A stretch of 64,000 bases of DNA from Apoda limacodes (Eukaryota > Arthropoda > Insecta > Lepidoptera > Limacodidae): positions 13,268,001 to 13,332,000 of the forward strand of contig OX291551.1 of NCBI GenBank assembly GCA_946406115.1. Direction: 5' to 3'. The notes beneath the pieces are model-generated. The model did not search any database, was not told where the DNA came from, and saw only the letters and a program-made list of their open reading frames with translations. Both the position numbers and the translations under genes were made by a program. Shown here in pieces: positions 11,051 to 22,105 of the stretch (the stretch's first letter is position 1; each line of letters opens with the position of its first letter).

Positions 11051-11465
11051 GTTACCCTTCTCTCAGATAAAACGTATTGTGTATATTCATAAAAAAAATT
11101 AAATATCTCTTTTGATATTAAAAAAAGTAGGAAAAATCCTCAGTCTTTTTTCTTGAGTTTGAGTTTTCAACAACCTTTACAGAAATATCCCATCTTAAAT
11201 AATAATTGGAATGCATACCTACTCATCATTATGATGGCTTAGTCATAATGCGGGCAAGGGTATTTAATCGGCCTACAACGTTAAGTTGATATCCACTTGA
11301 AAAAAAGCTTTTGAAATATATTCAATTTTACTTGGAGCTTCTAGAAATTGAAATTTATTTTAGACTAACGTTATATTTGTAGTAATGTAAAGTGACAAAC
11401 TCGTGATTTAGTGAAATGCAAGCAGCATTTTATAAAGCTAACGATCAGTTCATATCATATCAATG
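11051..11465. other. No gene seen
   Basis: AT-rich noncoding DNA. Confidence 0.5.
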
Positions 11466-11550
11466 ACTGGTCTGTTGGCTCATTTGGTTGTTATTGCTTC
11501 CTTAACCAAGAGGCGTGGATTCGAGCCCCACACAGGAAAGAAAGAAGACC
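11466..11550 (+). repeat. tRNA-like SINE head
   Basis: 'gttggctcatttggtt' (A-box region) and 'ggattcgagcccca' (B-box) sit 45 bases apart, as in a tRNA-derived SINE. It faces the opposite SINE just downstream, so two SINEs appear head-on or one has landed in the other. The acceptor ends do not pair. Confidence 0.6.
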
Positions 11551-11554
11551 CAGC

Positions 11555-11680
11555 TTGAGTCCAGCTCAAGACAAACATACATGTTCATCACATAAATGGG
11601 CGGAAATTGAACCCTCGCCCATCGGTTCAGCAGCCAGGACATTACCCACTGAGCCACGGAGCCGCCAAATTATTCCCTCA
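11555..11680 (-). mobile_element. tRNA-derived SINE
   Basis: The minus strand reads 'gtggctcagtgggtaatgtc', then 'gcgagggttcaatttcc' (B-box), 'tgatgaacatgtatgtttgt' and 'cttgagctggactcaagctg'. It belongs to the same family as 46163-46372. ORFs on both strands here are readings of the SINE. Confidence 0.75.
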
Positions 11681-11689
11681 CTGAATGTA

Positions 11690-11818
11690 TAGTACAACCA
11701 ACTTTTCTGACCTTCTAACCTTCTGACCTTGGGTGTTTGGCCGCTAGTTGGAAGTTCACACAATTTCAATATAGTGACTGTAGTTTTGATTTTCGACACT
11801 GAAAATTTTGTTGCACTG
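11690..11818. mobile_element. Tc1/mariner-like MITE, copy 1
   Basis: A 129-bp element has TA on each side (11688-11689 and 11819-11820). The ends are inverted: 'AGTACAACCAACTTTTCTGAC' on the left and the reverse complement 'AGTGCAACAAAATTTTCAGT' on the right. The core 'cttgggtgtttgg', 'gaagttcacac' and 'tttcaatatagtgactgtag' is shared with 33300-33425 and 52363-52498. TA target sites and CAGTG-like ends point to Tc1/mariner. Confidence 0.75.
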
Positions 11819-11820
11819 TA

Positions 11821-13444
11821 CCTACACGCAATGCCTAGATAAGAGATAGATGGAGAAGTCTTGCAAAAGACGCAACAAAAATCAGACGACGTCCACTCCA
11901 CCAGGCCAGGAGTGTATGATTAAGAAGAATTGTTATTACAGTATTTGTACAACATAAGTTGAAAGTAGTATACACTAAATGCTATCGTTTCACACGTCAC
12001 CAATTTAAAATTATTGTAAAGGAAATTAATGTCGCCTAAAAATGCTGCGTTTCGTTTTACACAATAGATTTTTCGTCACCAAAGTAGTGTGAGCTTTCCT
12101 TCTCTCAGACTCATTAAAATAATGTTCATTCGAAACGTTTGACAGTAACGCGACGACGAGACATTTTAATCTCCCATCCGCAATCCATCGTCCTCTAACG
12201 AGGGATAGACTGAAAATGCTGACACTAGCGTACGGTAATCACTCTATATAAGCGCTAAAATTGGAACGTGGCTTAGGTGATAAGTGAAGCGAGGGTTCTT
12301 TTACTAACATAGAATTTGAGAGCCAAAAATTAACTTTCACTATTATATAAAAAATTGCGTAATAAACTTAAGGTGTAATTAATATTTTTATAAGAATAAT
12401 GAAATGATTTTACATTTATGCTATGACAACCGGTCAAATGCATGTCTTACATGCATTGAGAATCGTATAGATTCGTATTTACTATATTCATACGAACTAA
12501 TTTCCCACGCGTAATATTTTTGAACGACGATACCCCACACTAAGGGATACATAAGAATATAATATAATCCACATGGCTACCGAAAAAAAAATTTTCAAGA
12601 TTTTGTTCTACCACTTTGTTGCCCTGATTATTTATAATATTTGTATCTATACCAAATCACTAATTTTTAGTACCACTTTATAGTCTCTGAGCTAAGCCGC
12701 AGACAGACAGACAGAAAGACATACAGACTGACAAAGCGAAACTCTAAGGGTTCCTTATTGACTATGGAACCTGAAAACTGACTATGTACGTTTGACAAAT
12801 ACATTTTTTTTGGGTTCATAATCGTTGTTGCTCAGTTTTTTTTTATTATTTAGTTATAGTTATTCCCTTAGAACTTTTGAAGTTATCGGGATAAAAAGTA
12901 GCCTTATGTCCTATTCCAGGACCCATATGTGTGCCAAGTTTCATTCCGATCCGTCCAGCTGTTGAAACGGTAGTTTATAAGTAGGTTGTAGAATTAAAAA
13001 CTAAAATTACATTCAATCATACATTACGTCGCTACCGCTTTTTCTTTATTTCTATAGTTGCACTCAAAAGAGTGAAAACGTTGCCAGTCACCGCATCAGC
13101 TAAACTCAACTTTTCTCGTTAACACAGGGGTGAAAACGTCTTAGTCTTAAGGTTTCACTCATTATTTGATTTAGGGGAGCACCTGTCATCAGTTCTCTTC
13201 GTTGAGTTTAAAAATTTAGAGCCCCTCAGCTTAATAATTAATTAATTATTGATTTTTCCTCTTTTATGCGTTTCTAAAAATTTGTTTTAAAATTAAGTGA
13301 AAAATATTACAGCACCTGCCTCTTTCAAACTTAACCAAAGAAAAATAAGTAAATTTTCTTTAAACATTTACCGTTATGCTTTATATCAAAATGCATAAAT
13401 TTCGTATTTTATAACTATTTTATTTTGTTTTGTTTTTTTTTCAG
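11821..13444. other. Noncoding; two decayed repeat pieces
   Basis: At about 12660-12780, 'gagctaagccgcagacagacag' through 'agggttccttattgactatg' matches 23600-23690. At about 12890-12985, 'aaagtagccttatgtcc' to 'gtttataagtag' is a common lepidopteran dispersed repeat seen again at 62870-63000. Otherwise nothing is seen. Confidence 0.55.
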
Positions 13445-13476
13445 ATTATCGTAAAACGGCAAGCTGGCGCAGATTA
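13445..13476 (+). CDS. Candidate 32-nt microexon, unidentified gene
   Basis: 'gttttgttttttttttcag' ends at 13444 and gtaagt starts at 13477, so both splice signals are strong. If read in the phase left by the 1775-1863 exon, it encodes IIVKRQAGAD and ends with two bases of a tyrosine or leucine codon. One other frame is open and one is closed. The phase does not fit directly to the 33766 candidate, so at least one exon would be missing between them, or this one is false. Very short exons are easily mimicked by chance. Confidence 0.33.
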
Positions 13477-14439
13477 GTAAGTTAATTGATTGTACGATAA
13501 ATATAATAGTTTTCGAGGAAACTAAAATCTTTTAATTTGACCTGTTGCCCAGTGTAAAACTGGCTGTCTATAGTTAAGATTCTGATAACTGTATCCCTCG
13601 AGTTTTTAAAAGAGCTGAGCGCTGAGCGCTGATAGAGGTCTAGTTATGCGCTAGTTGTGTTATGGTATTGTTAAGCGGATTTCTTAGTAATACCCATGTT
13701 TATACTGTGTACAAATAGATGGCGATAGTTGTATTCTGTGTGTATGTACTTATTTGAGCGGAAATTAGGCAGTGCCCCTAGCGGCCGTATTCTGAAACAA
13801 ATTACTGTCATAGGACAGGATGATAGCCAATACGGTATAAAAAAGTAGTTAAGTAAAAAAATACTCCTTACGGCATTAAGAATTTCTATAGACAGACTAA
13901 AAACCGGATCCGGATAAGCCCGGATAGAATCCCCCGCTCAAGAAAACATTTAATTTTTTCCTGCATCGACTACGTACTCGTACATAGGATCCGGAATTAT
14001 TTGATCCCGATTTTTTCTGGAAGCAAGATAATTAAAAGTCCATCAAAATATTGCATGTAAATATATAAATAAAACGTCGCAAGCTATAATATAACCAGTA
14101 AAAAAAATATACGTATGTTGACCCAATATCCAGCATCTCTTTGCCATAAAAAAGAACTCCTTACCTAGACTCAATGAAACTCAATTAGCTAGCATTTTTT
14201 ACAGATCACTTGAGGACTTCTAGCGTTTTTAGAAAGTCTTTCTACATATATGGGATTGAACTATGTTTTGTCTATTGCGCTTATTTTTAAAAACTTTTTT
14301 ATTTTAAGAATTCAATGACATTATAACCAAAATTTTCGTAATAATACTATAGTAATCGATGCATTAGGGTTTTTTCTGAGAAATTCAAAATTTTGTTGGC
14401 GATGCTGGACAAATTATTGATACGGGAACAAGATTTACT
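13477..14439. other. Probable intron, no gene seen
   Basis: AT-rich sequence after a splice donor. The triplicated 'gctgagc' near 13613 is a trivial simple repeat. Confidence 0.5.
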
Positions 14440-14655
14440 TATATTTTAAGGGTTCCGTACGTCCAAATGATAAAAACGATGTGACCCATACAGGATCACT
14501 CGTGTGTCTGTCTATCCGTATGTCACATTTAAATGAATTTTTAAGATGGGGAAAGATAGAAGATGAAATTGGGTAATTATAAAGAAACTTAAGAATCTTA
14601 TTAAGTACGGAACCCCCGGGGTGCGAGTCCAACTCGCATTTAAACGTTTTTTTAC
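14440..14655 (-). repeat. Shortened copy of the 'agggttccgta' repeat
   Basis: 'aagggttccgtacgtccaaa' at one side and 'gtacggaacccccggggtgc' plus 'gagtccaactcgcatttaaa' at the other are the termini of the family at 40369-40995, with most of the middle missing. The two ORFs here are readings of this repeat. Confidence 0.65.
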
Positions 14656-15403
14656 AAAACAAACAATATTTAAGAAAGTTTTAATAAAAAAGAAACAGGT
14701 AGGCAAAGAAAACAGTCTCGGTATACCTTTATCTCGCTATAACATTAAAAATGAAATTTCTTTATTTAAAAGTTCTTAAGTAAGTATATTCTTGACATGA
14801 AATGTAATTTTTTTTCTAAGAAAATTTTAAAATTTCGCTACAAACTTTTTACTTAGATAACTTTGAAAGTATGCAGAAGCTCGAATGGTGTTATTTTAAG
14901 AAGTTTTCTGGAATAATTCCAGATAAAAAAAGAATTTCTGTATAATATGTGTGTACTGCTCTTGATTGTTCGTTCAAGTGGTGAATGCTTAGTTTCTAAA
15001 ATTAAATTATAATTTGTGTTTGCATATATACCATAATTACTATTAACTGACAGCACGCATTTTAAATCTTTAAATAAAAATCTGATTTATAAGTATAATT
15101 TTTAAAACTTTAACCATTTATTAACATTAGTAAAAAGCATGCACTAAGTTGAGATTAATAAACGTTGCTGTTTTTAGGGTTCCGTACTCGAAGGGTCCAA
15201 ACGAAGGATTTATTTCATTAAGGAACGAACAGTCATTATAAATTACGCTGTACACATTCAAAAAAATATATTATAGAGCTATAGCTCCCTACATTGACAA
15301 TTATATACCTACATAAATAAATAATAAGGATACACAAAGTAGAATGATGAGATAAAAAAAGTGTAAATTATGATAAATACGAATTATAAAAAAAAAAAAA
15401 ATC
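14656..15403. other. No gene seen
   Basis: AT-rich DNA. 'tagggttccgtactcgaag' at 15176-15194 is another scrap of the same repeat family. Confidence 0.5.
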
Positions 15404-15611
15404 TAGAGGGTGAATTTACATATAACAAATTTTATTTTGAAAGATGTGGCATAAAATACCCGCGTCGTACAGATGTTATCAGAGTTTCATGTTATTACAT
15501 CTGTATGACACGGGTATTTTATGCAATATCTATTGCTTTAAAAATAAAATTTGTTAAATAAAACTTATGTTAAATTACATAACCTATTAGAATATGTAAC
15601 TTCACCCTCTA
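15404..15611. mobile_element. Hairpin MITE with TA target site
   Basis: Terminal inverted repeat 'TAGAGGGTGAA..TTACATAT' matches the reverse complement of 'ATATGTAACTTCACCCTCTA'. TA at both edges (15404-15405, 15610-15611) fits Tc1/mariner-type insertion. Inside, 'ataacaaattttatttt' pairs with 'aaaataaaatttgttaa', and 'gcataaaatacccgcgtcgt' pairs with 'acacgggtattttatgc', so nearly the whole element folds into one hairpin with a loop near 15481-15493. The 63-codon ORF inside is not a gene. Confidence 0.8.
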
Positions 15612-15639
15612 CATTTTATTGTTATTATATTTTTTCATT

Positions 15640-15698
15640 ATTTTTTTATCATATTCTACAAAGTGCAAAAGCGAAACAACGTTCGCGGGGTCAGCTAG
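15640..15698 (+). mobile_element. Possible Helitron 3' end
   Basis: 'gcgaaacaacgttcgc' can form a short stem, followed by 'ggggtcagCTAG' and then a T. A hairpin followed by CTRR with insertion before T is the Helitron 3' signature, and CTAG ends are usual in Lepidoptera. The 5' end was not found. Confidence 0.45.
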
Positions 15699-16720
15699 TA
15701 TGATATAAAAACTACTGAAATAAATACGTTACATAAGTTTTCTTAAACTTTAATTATTTCGAAATGAAAATAACTACTGTATTGTACAATTTATAATATT
15801 GTTGTAGAAGCTTATTTTATGTAGACCTTCGGGGCTTTGAATTCTAAGTAACAGAAGCGAGAAAAGTAAATTATATTGCAGCTTGAGATTGATTGTTGGT
15901 GCAACCGTAGCAGATTGTAAAACGCAATTTCAGTGCAACTTCTCCGGGGGTACCACCCTGCATCGAAGGTTAAAATAAATGTTGCTGAAGTAAAATTTAT
16001 GTGATTTTTGATCTCGATAGTACCTAGTAGTACCATCTATACGTAGTAGTACCATAAATACGAGTTTTGAACACAACAATTTAAATATTGACCCATACAT
16101 ATATACATAATTACCTGTATACATACATAATTATATAAAGATATTCAAATACATATTTAAGAATTAATAAAATAAATAAATAAATCAATGCAATCCCCGA
16201 TTGGAAGCCCATTAGAGCCCAAAACGTAAGGCGCATCACACAAACACATAATATACGTATATGCATACACACATCAGATAGATATTGCATACCTGGAAGT
16301 AGCCCAATAGTATCATTACTTCGGAAATTAGCCTAAGGGGAGAAGAAGTGACAAGAAACTCCCGGATGTACACCTGTTGCCAATCAGTCATGATGATACC
16401 AAGCCATCAAGCATACAACATCTATCCAAACATACATACACACACATACTTGCACGCACCTGCGCGTCACGACCCCACACATACGTAACCCCATTAAAAC
16501 CAGGCAACCAAAGGCGGATAAGTGCACATGGTACATCCCCTGGTCGCTCACACACCGACCACTATAAAGTTATGACAGAGTCATAACATTTCTACTCACA
16601 TAAGTCTAACGTTTTGTTATTTTAATCACAGCCTTTATCTAATTGTGGTGGTATTTCCTAATTTTGCTAAGTTTGTGTACAGTATTGCAGACTTTGCACA
16701 CTACTGGTTCTGCGTTCCTC
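15699..16720. other. Noncoding, with a CA-rich GC-elevated patch
   Basis: From about 16200 to 16600 the sequence is richer in C and A ('cacacacatacttgcacgc') and holds an open frame at 16377-16586. The peptide is low-complexity (His/Thr/Ser/Arg) and unlike any family I know. It may be the 5' part of a retroelement, but nothing confirms this. Confidence 0.4.
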
Positions 16721-16920
16721 AATGTAATCGTCAAGTATGGAAAAGAGAGGAACAGAAATCGCACTGTATAGGTCATGTATGTTGGGTTAGGTTCAGTTTC
16801 TCTTTTGTAAACGTAGATGTCCCTTTTGTTCCAGCCAAGTTTCATTTAATAATCTTTTCAGTTATATATCATTTCTTTCCTATACTTAACAATCTGCCTA
16901 GGCGCCGGATTATCTGACTA
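16721..16920. mobile_element. Decayed partial copy of the 21117-21398 MITE
   Basis: It shares the ordered blocks 'aagtatggaaaagagagg/aacagaaatcgcactgta', 'ggttcagtttctctttt', 'gttccagccaag', 'ataatcttttcagttatat' and 'atctgcctagg' with the longer copy. The outer left end is missing. ORFs on both strands here come from this repeat. Confidence 0.75.
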
Positions 16921-18407
16921 ATTTAACTAGATGGCTGCGACATTTATTAATAAAAAATGTATTATTTCATAGTTTGTAGTGAACGTTGTATAGTATGTTA
17001 TTGTATAGAATACCGGATTAGTAACATTGCTGGTAACATATATACATAATGTGTTACAGGCAGGTATAAAATTATATTGTTTTAATAGGATTTTACCCGA
17101 AATTCAAATGAGGGACTCGAAATCTATCTCGCTTTCAACCATATATATCTACTTACAATTTACTCGAGCCATTACAAATTGTCTTTTTTTTTGTGATGAC
17201 TTTTAGGGTGTCTTGGGTCATTTGCTTCCAATCCTTGTCGACAAAATACTTTGGTTTCGTTGTTGTCGATAGTGTGCGCTGAGCCTTAGTATATCGCGCA
17301 TTGACTTGAATTTGAAGGTAGAATTCAAATAAAGTGCTCTAGTGTAACTGTTTTTCCTCCTATATCGCTCTTTACAAACTCATTATGAAACGACTGCTAA
17401 GATTTTAATCCCGAAAACTTTTTCCCCTTCGAATCTTTTAATATAAAATCAAGGCAAAAATACAAAAAGTTATTTCGATTCGGCTCTATTACAACCCTAC
17501 AACCGCTAGCAACGAGAGGGCGGTTCATTATTCAACTTGCGAAACCTTACGAGAGACGCCACTGCGTCGGGTAACGGGGTGAAACCCCACAGTTACTTAC
17601 GAGCTAGCTAACGTAATTTTTATGCCGTTTTTATAAATGATGGTACGGAACCCTTCGTGCGCAAGTCCAACTCGCAGATGGCCGATTTTTATAAACCCAC
17701 GAATTGGTATCATTTAATTATAGTAAAGATCGATTATATACTTTTAATACATTAACGTATACTTTATTTTCATTTATTTCCAATTTACAATATGACCGTA
17801 TACAATTATACCAAATCGTTATAATTAATAGTAATAGTAGTCATTAAAATTAATACTCACTTAAAATCTAGCACAAAATTTATATTATCTGCTGACAGGA
17901 ATCAATATTATATTATTTAATAGTATTATAACCATACTATAATAAACCATGTTATTAATTTTGTTGTAAGTCGATAATAATGTCAATATTAGTAATATTA
18001 TTATTTTTATAATGAATACAATGCATTAAAATTTAACTCATACGCATGTCAAAAATGAAGAATCTAATAATAATAATATTCATTCACAATCTCATAAATC
18101 TTTAACTATATGTTTACGCAAGATTCTCTAGCATCTATCTGGCAAATTCTTTTGCACTCACTCATCATCAGGCTTACTACTCCACTTGCAAATAGATCAC
18201 TTATATCATAAACATCCAACTACCTGGAACTTATAAAGTCCTAGTATATCAATTTAGTTAATACAAATATCTGCATAGAATTAAGAAGTACATGATAAAT
18301 ATATGTAGGTGCATAGGTATAGATACACTTTCTTCGTTTGAGGCTCCCTTGAGGTAGTCTGTAAAGGCTATATAAATGACTACATCATCAACATAAGTAA
18401 AAAATAT
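16921..18407. other. Mostly featureless AT-rich DNA
   Basis: At 17640-17692 lies a minus-strand end of the 'agggttccgta' family ('ggtacggaacccttcgtgc', 'agtccaactcgca'). From 17750 to 18100 the sequence is almost pure A and T with 'aataataat' runs. At 17185-17290 an open frame follows a pyrimidine tract, but no acceptable splice donor ends it. Confidence 0.5.
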
Positions 18408-18506
18408 CATAGCAAAAATGCAGCCAAAAAATTATCTTGAGCCAGGACGTAAGATTCCGTCTAAGTCCTTGCTCGAGTTAAATCTTTGGACTGCATCTTT
18501 GCTATG
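18408..18506. ncRNA. Imperfect hairpin, miRNA-precursor-like
   Basis: The left arm (18408-18448, from 'catagcaaaaatgcag' to 'gagccaggac') pairs with the right arm (18465-18506, 'gtccttgctcga' to 'gcatctttgctatg') with about 80% of positions matched and small bulges. A 16-nt loop contains its own short 'gacg/cgtc' stem. Size and imperfect pairing resemble a microRNA precursor. It could equally be a decayed MITE, since the pairing seems to go on weakly outside. There is no evidence of expression. Confidence 0.35.
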
Positions 18507-18510
18507 AAAA

Positions 18511-19502
18511 TATGTATTTATATAGATGTACTTATACTGTGAAATGAAAAAAAAAAGATTAAGGCAATTTTACATTCACTTTTCCTTGCTTTCTTGCAGG
18601 TGTTCAGCATGCCTTTATGAATTTCCTTTTTGTCTTATCTAAGTATCAGATTCTTTCTTACCCTTCCCCTGACCTTATCTTCTCTTAAGTATCTAGAACC
18701 AAATATCATTATTTATTTATTCATAATAATTGATCCTTTTTATATTCTTGAAAACTAATTAGGTCATATTAAAACATTTTTGAAAGTACTAATAGGCATA
18801 ACTAATTAATGTAATTATAATAACTCTTCAAATTCAGATAAAATGATTATCGAATAGCTGTCTGTCTGGCTAACTGAACAAGCCATCAATTTCAATAAAA
18901 TGAAGATGAAAGACAAAAAGTGGTGTAATCAATCACAAGGCGAGTCATTTTGACGGCAACCTACCATACAATATGGCTGCGTCAAGCACATTTTGTGTTT
19001 ACATTGCGCTACCATTGTTTGCATTAAAATATTGCTTTTTTGTGTGCACACAAGAAGTTGTGAATTGTTTGACATTGATAGTGTTTTTTATAACAAAAAG
19101 GTGTAAAAAAATGTTCTCAAAGTTTTTTGTTTTTTAAAACGTAAGGTCTATTCTTGATATAAATTAATCTTAGCTTTACTTTGTTATCTTATATAATACT
19201 ATATAATATATTCAAAAGTTTTTAAAGTGTCTTGTTCTATTATCAATCAAATAAAACAAAACGAGGTTTAATGCATAGTATGGTAAAATACCTTTTGCAA
19301 AACGTCGTGAAAAGATATTGAGACTAGTATGTGTTGAAACCTGTTTCCTTTTATTTACATATTGACAAAAATTTAAGCATGTTAGCAATGTAAGTAACCA
19401 TTAAGATTATATTTATACATAAAATAAAAAGGCAAGTTAGCAGTGTTTTAGATAGTTACACCAAAACTTTACAAATCATTGCCAAATATTTACATAGAAT
19501 AT
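18511..19502. other. No gene seen
   Basis: AT-rich. 'ttccttgctttcttgcag' ending at 18600 is a strong 3' splice signal with one open frame after it, but only a weak donor (gtatca) follows. It is not called. Confidence 0.5.
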
Positions 19503-19850
19503 TTTTGAAGTGAAAAGTTCTTTAGCGGCGTTGTGCACTTTTTGTTGTATGGCTAAAATTATAAACTCGCGCAGGCTGATTGAAAATTCGTAAGACGGAA
19601 ACCATAATGCCACGCCATAAAAATTCGTGAGACGGAAACCATAATGCCACGCCTATTATAATTTTGAAGTGAAAGCGTCTCTAGCGACGTTGGGCACTGT
19701 TTTTGTGATGGGTCAAAAATGTACGAATAAAAGTAAGAGGAAATTGGATTGGTGAAAAGATAAAAGTGCGGATTACACGTGTAAATATGTTATATCCAGG
19801 TTGTATGTTTTCACTTCTGCCGGCACTCCCAGAGTGCAACCCGTTTTTTT
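19503..19850 (+). mobile_element. Dispersed repeat, copy 1 ('ttgaagtgaaa..cactcccggagtgcaac')
   Basis: The start 'tttttgaagtgaaaa', the middle 'attcgtaagacggaaacc/ataatgccacgcc' and the end 'gttttcacttctgccggcac' followed by 'tcccagagtgcaac' all recur in the same order at 39754-40120. Near-terminal 'gaagtgaaaa' and 'gttttcacttc' are inverted to each other. The block 'gaccataatgccacgcc' occurs twice in this copy, a small internal duplication. No coding capacity. The superfamily is undecided. Confidence 0.7.
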
Positions 19851-20034
19851 ATCATCATATTGTATTAAGGTGAATCCGAATGAGATTTTTTCTATAAAAC
19901 CTTTTGTGCACTCAATATCTTTAACTATAAACATTTTGCAACTCAAAACGTGTTATTATCATTTTCAATCATAATAACACGTTCATCAATTGTAGGTCTC
20001 CGATTCATCTAATGAAGTTTTTTTACCAAGGATG
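19851..20034. other. Short noncoding stretch with a small inverted repeat
   Basis: 'aaaacgtgttattatcattt' at 19946-19965 is followed by 'aatcataataacacgtt' at 19967-19983, giving a stem of about 15 bp with almost no loop. Confidence 0.6.
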
Positions 20035-20125
20035 GCAAACAAGCATGTGATCCGCCTGATGTTGAGCTGTTACAATAATAATAGCTTTAAGACGCTTGCA
20101 ACACCAGAGCTATTGCACATAAGTA
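20035..20125 (-). repeat. LINE tail relic
   Basis: The minus strand carries 'ccagag/gtgttgcaagcg' and 'catcaggcggatcac..gcttgtttgcca', the noncoding end that follows the LINE ORF at 39050-39145. Confidence 0.55.
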
Positions 20126-21116
20126 TGTTGACGACCGTTTAAAAATCTAATCACTTTCTTTCTAAAGAACAAAGAACAAAAGTGGTCATCTTACATTGTG
20201 CTTTCTAACATACAATCTTTACAATGATATTCTTTTGTCCAAGTGGTCAACGTCCAATGCCACTTCAGCATACTTATTCCTTGCGCTACGTTGGTTACTT
20301 TAGTTGTTCGCCAGGTTTACATTTCAGATCATATCTTTTAAATTTACTCTCAGCATGACTAACCATAAATCGTTATGCTTTGAACTTGTGGTTACACTGA
20401 ATGCAAGTGCCAAAGTTTTCATGGAAAAAGCAAAAAGAAGTTGCTCTGTTACAAGGCCAATTTTCTCGACGGTTACGGGTCTTAGAATGGTTTTGTCTTA
20501 ATACCTTCTCATCACCCTCACACTCTACATACCCATGTAGGTATTACACATAAGATATATATTCCTCTGTCTGACTTATCTTTGCAACTGCATTAGAGCA
20601 ATTTGTTTTATTTTTTACGGCTTTGTCGTACGCATGTTCATAGACGCGAGGTGTAAATGCTTAGTTTTTTTTATATATTCTGTTATAGCGCGTGGATAAG
20701 ATATATGATGCTGTTTGAGATTTTCAAACATAGGTAGTTTTCTAGGTTATTCTTTACTCACAACAAAAAAAAATCTAGTTCTACTTTATAAAATATACCT
20801 CAGCACTAGGTTTGACCCGCGGCTCCACCCGCTTAATTTAGTTGCCAGCGTAGAATTTCTAGAGCAATTATGTGATTATTGTAAAGAAGTATATTAAAGC
20901 AAGCGATAGATGAACTATCTGGAGCTATACTTGGTCCAGGTAGAATTTGGTTATAATTATTGTAGTAATAATTAGCTTTTTAATTTTCCGGCGTAAAAAA
21001 TTGCCTATATCTGTTTCTGTCTCCATATCGATGTAAAGGAAGGAGTAAAAAACAAACTATCTTTCACATTTATTGTATTTTTTGATAGAGAGAATTCAAA
21101 TAACTAGCAGTATACA
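20126..21116. other. Noncoding; possible Helitron end on the minus strand
   Basis: The minus strand reads 'gcgggtggagccgcgggtc' then 'aaaCCTAGTGC' (CTAG at 20806-20809), like a Helitron 3' end with its hairpin. The open frame 20304-20501 follows a weak acceptor and is not recognised. Confidence 0.4.
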
Positions 21117-21398
21117 TGTCGGCGGCCGATCGTAAAATCCGGCAGATCACGAAATTCCTAGGCAGATCGTAAAGTATGGAAACAAAAGGAACAGAAATCG
21201 CACTGTATAAGTCATGTATGATCGGTTGGGTTCAGTTTCTCTTTCGTAAACTTAGATGCGGAGCGAGCGAAGCGAGCGGAGCGTTCCAGCCAAGCTTCAT
21301 ATAATAATCTGTTCAGTTATATGATAATTTCTATTCCATACTTTACGATCTGCCTAGGAATTTCGTGATCTGCCAGAGTTTACGATCGGCCGCCGACA
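21117..21398. mobile_element. CpG-rich inverted-repeat MITE
   Basis: A 282-bp palindromic element. The left end 'TGTCGGCGGCCGATCGTAAA' is mirrored by the right end 'TTTACGATCGGCCGCCGACA', and pairing continues through 'ggcagatcacgaaattccta' and 'ggcagatcgtaaagtatgga', about 65 bp in all with one gap. The core has 'gcggagcgagcgaagcgagc'. No target duplication is clear ('tataca' versus 'aatata'), so the superfamily is open. A decayed copy is at 16721-16920. Confidence 0.8.
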
Positions 21399-22024
21399 AA
21401 TATACTACATTTGTGACGTTTATATCTATTTTACCTATCGGCGGCATATCGATAGGATGCCATTACAAATAGATTGCAAGCTCGGCGCGCCAGAGAACAA
21501 TCACTATGTACAATATGACCGAATGATATTTCTCATATATATATTAGTTGTTAGTTTATAGAACTGATTATAGAAAGACATGTGTTTGTTAAGTTCAAAA
21601 ATAACTGTTAATAACCTTGTAAAAAATACAATAACTAATTCTTTACATAGAAGTGAGTTCAATATTTATAGGTCACATTTTTTTTTATTTTTATTTGTTT
21701 TACCGGAATATTAGAATAAATAGTGTAAGGTATATTAAACTGTATCGACTATTATTTTAGTTGTTTATTATCTGTCCACATAAATTTAAAGTTTTTAATC
21801 TGTTCTATGTGATTAAACTAAATAAAGTTATAAGTATAATTGTTTCACACAATACATAATTAATTGTGCATACATTTTTTTAATAATTTCCTGACTATTT
21901 TCATATGTGTTAATTAAAATTCATGAAAACATAACGCCATGCATAGACATACTTACTGGGATAACGCAATTTTTACCTACAGGAAAAGAGTAAGAAGAAA
22001 TTCGTATCATGTACACAGATAATG
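21399..22024. other. No gene seen
   Basis: AT-rich noncoding DNA apart from a CpG patch ('aagctcggcgcgccag') near 21480. Confidence 0.5.
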
Positions 22025-22105
22025 AGGGTGTCGCAGCGCTAACGTGTTAAACTATTGAGTCGAAGGCTCTGGGTTCGATTCCTGGCACGGTAGTAACATC
22101 CTTTA
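22025..22105 (+). repeat. tRNA-like SINE head
   Basis: 'gtcgcagcgctaacgtgt' and the B-box 'gggttcgattcct' lie about 40 bases apart. The ends do not form an acceptor stem, so a tRNA gene is rejected. The sequence after it ('atcctttattggctttttcc') is unlike the main SINE family, so this may be another family. Confidence 0.5.

Noticed and set aside
11411..11901. ORFs of 93 and 111 codons
   Set aside because: They run through two opposed SINEs and a MITE; the peptides are repeat readings.
16639..16917. ORFs on both strands, up to 90 codons
   Set aside because: They overlap a copy of the 21117-21398 MITE, which explains the open frames.
18601..18690. Exon after the strong acceptor 'ttccttgctttcttgcag'
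   Set aside because: Only a weak donor follows and the phase fits no neighbour.
22025..22105. Possible tRNA gene
   Set aside because: A- and B-box-like blocks exist but the ends do not form an acceptor stem; it is a SINE head. The same applies to 55636-55705.
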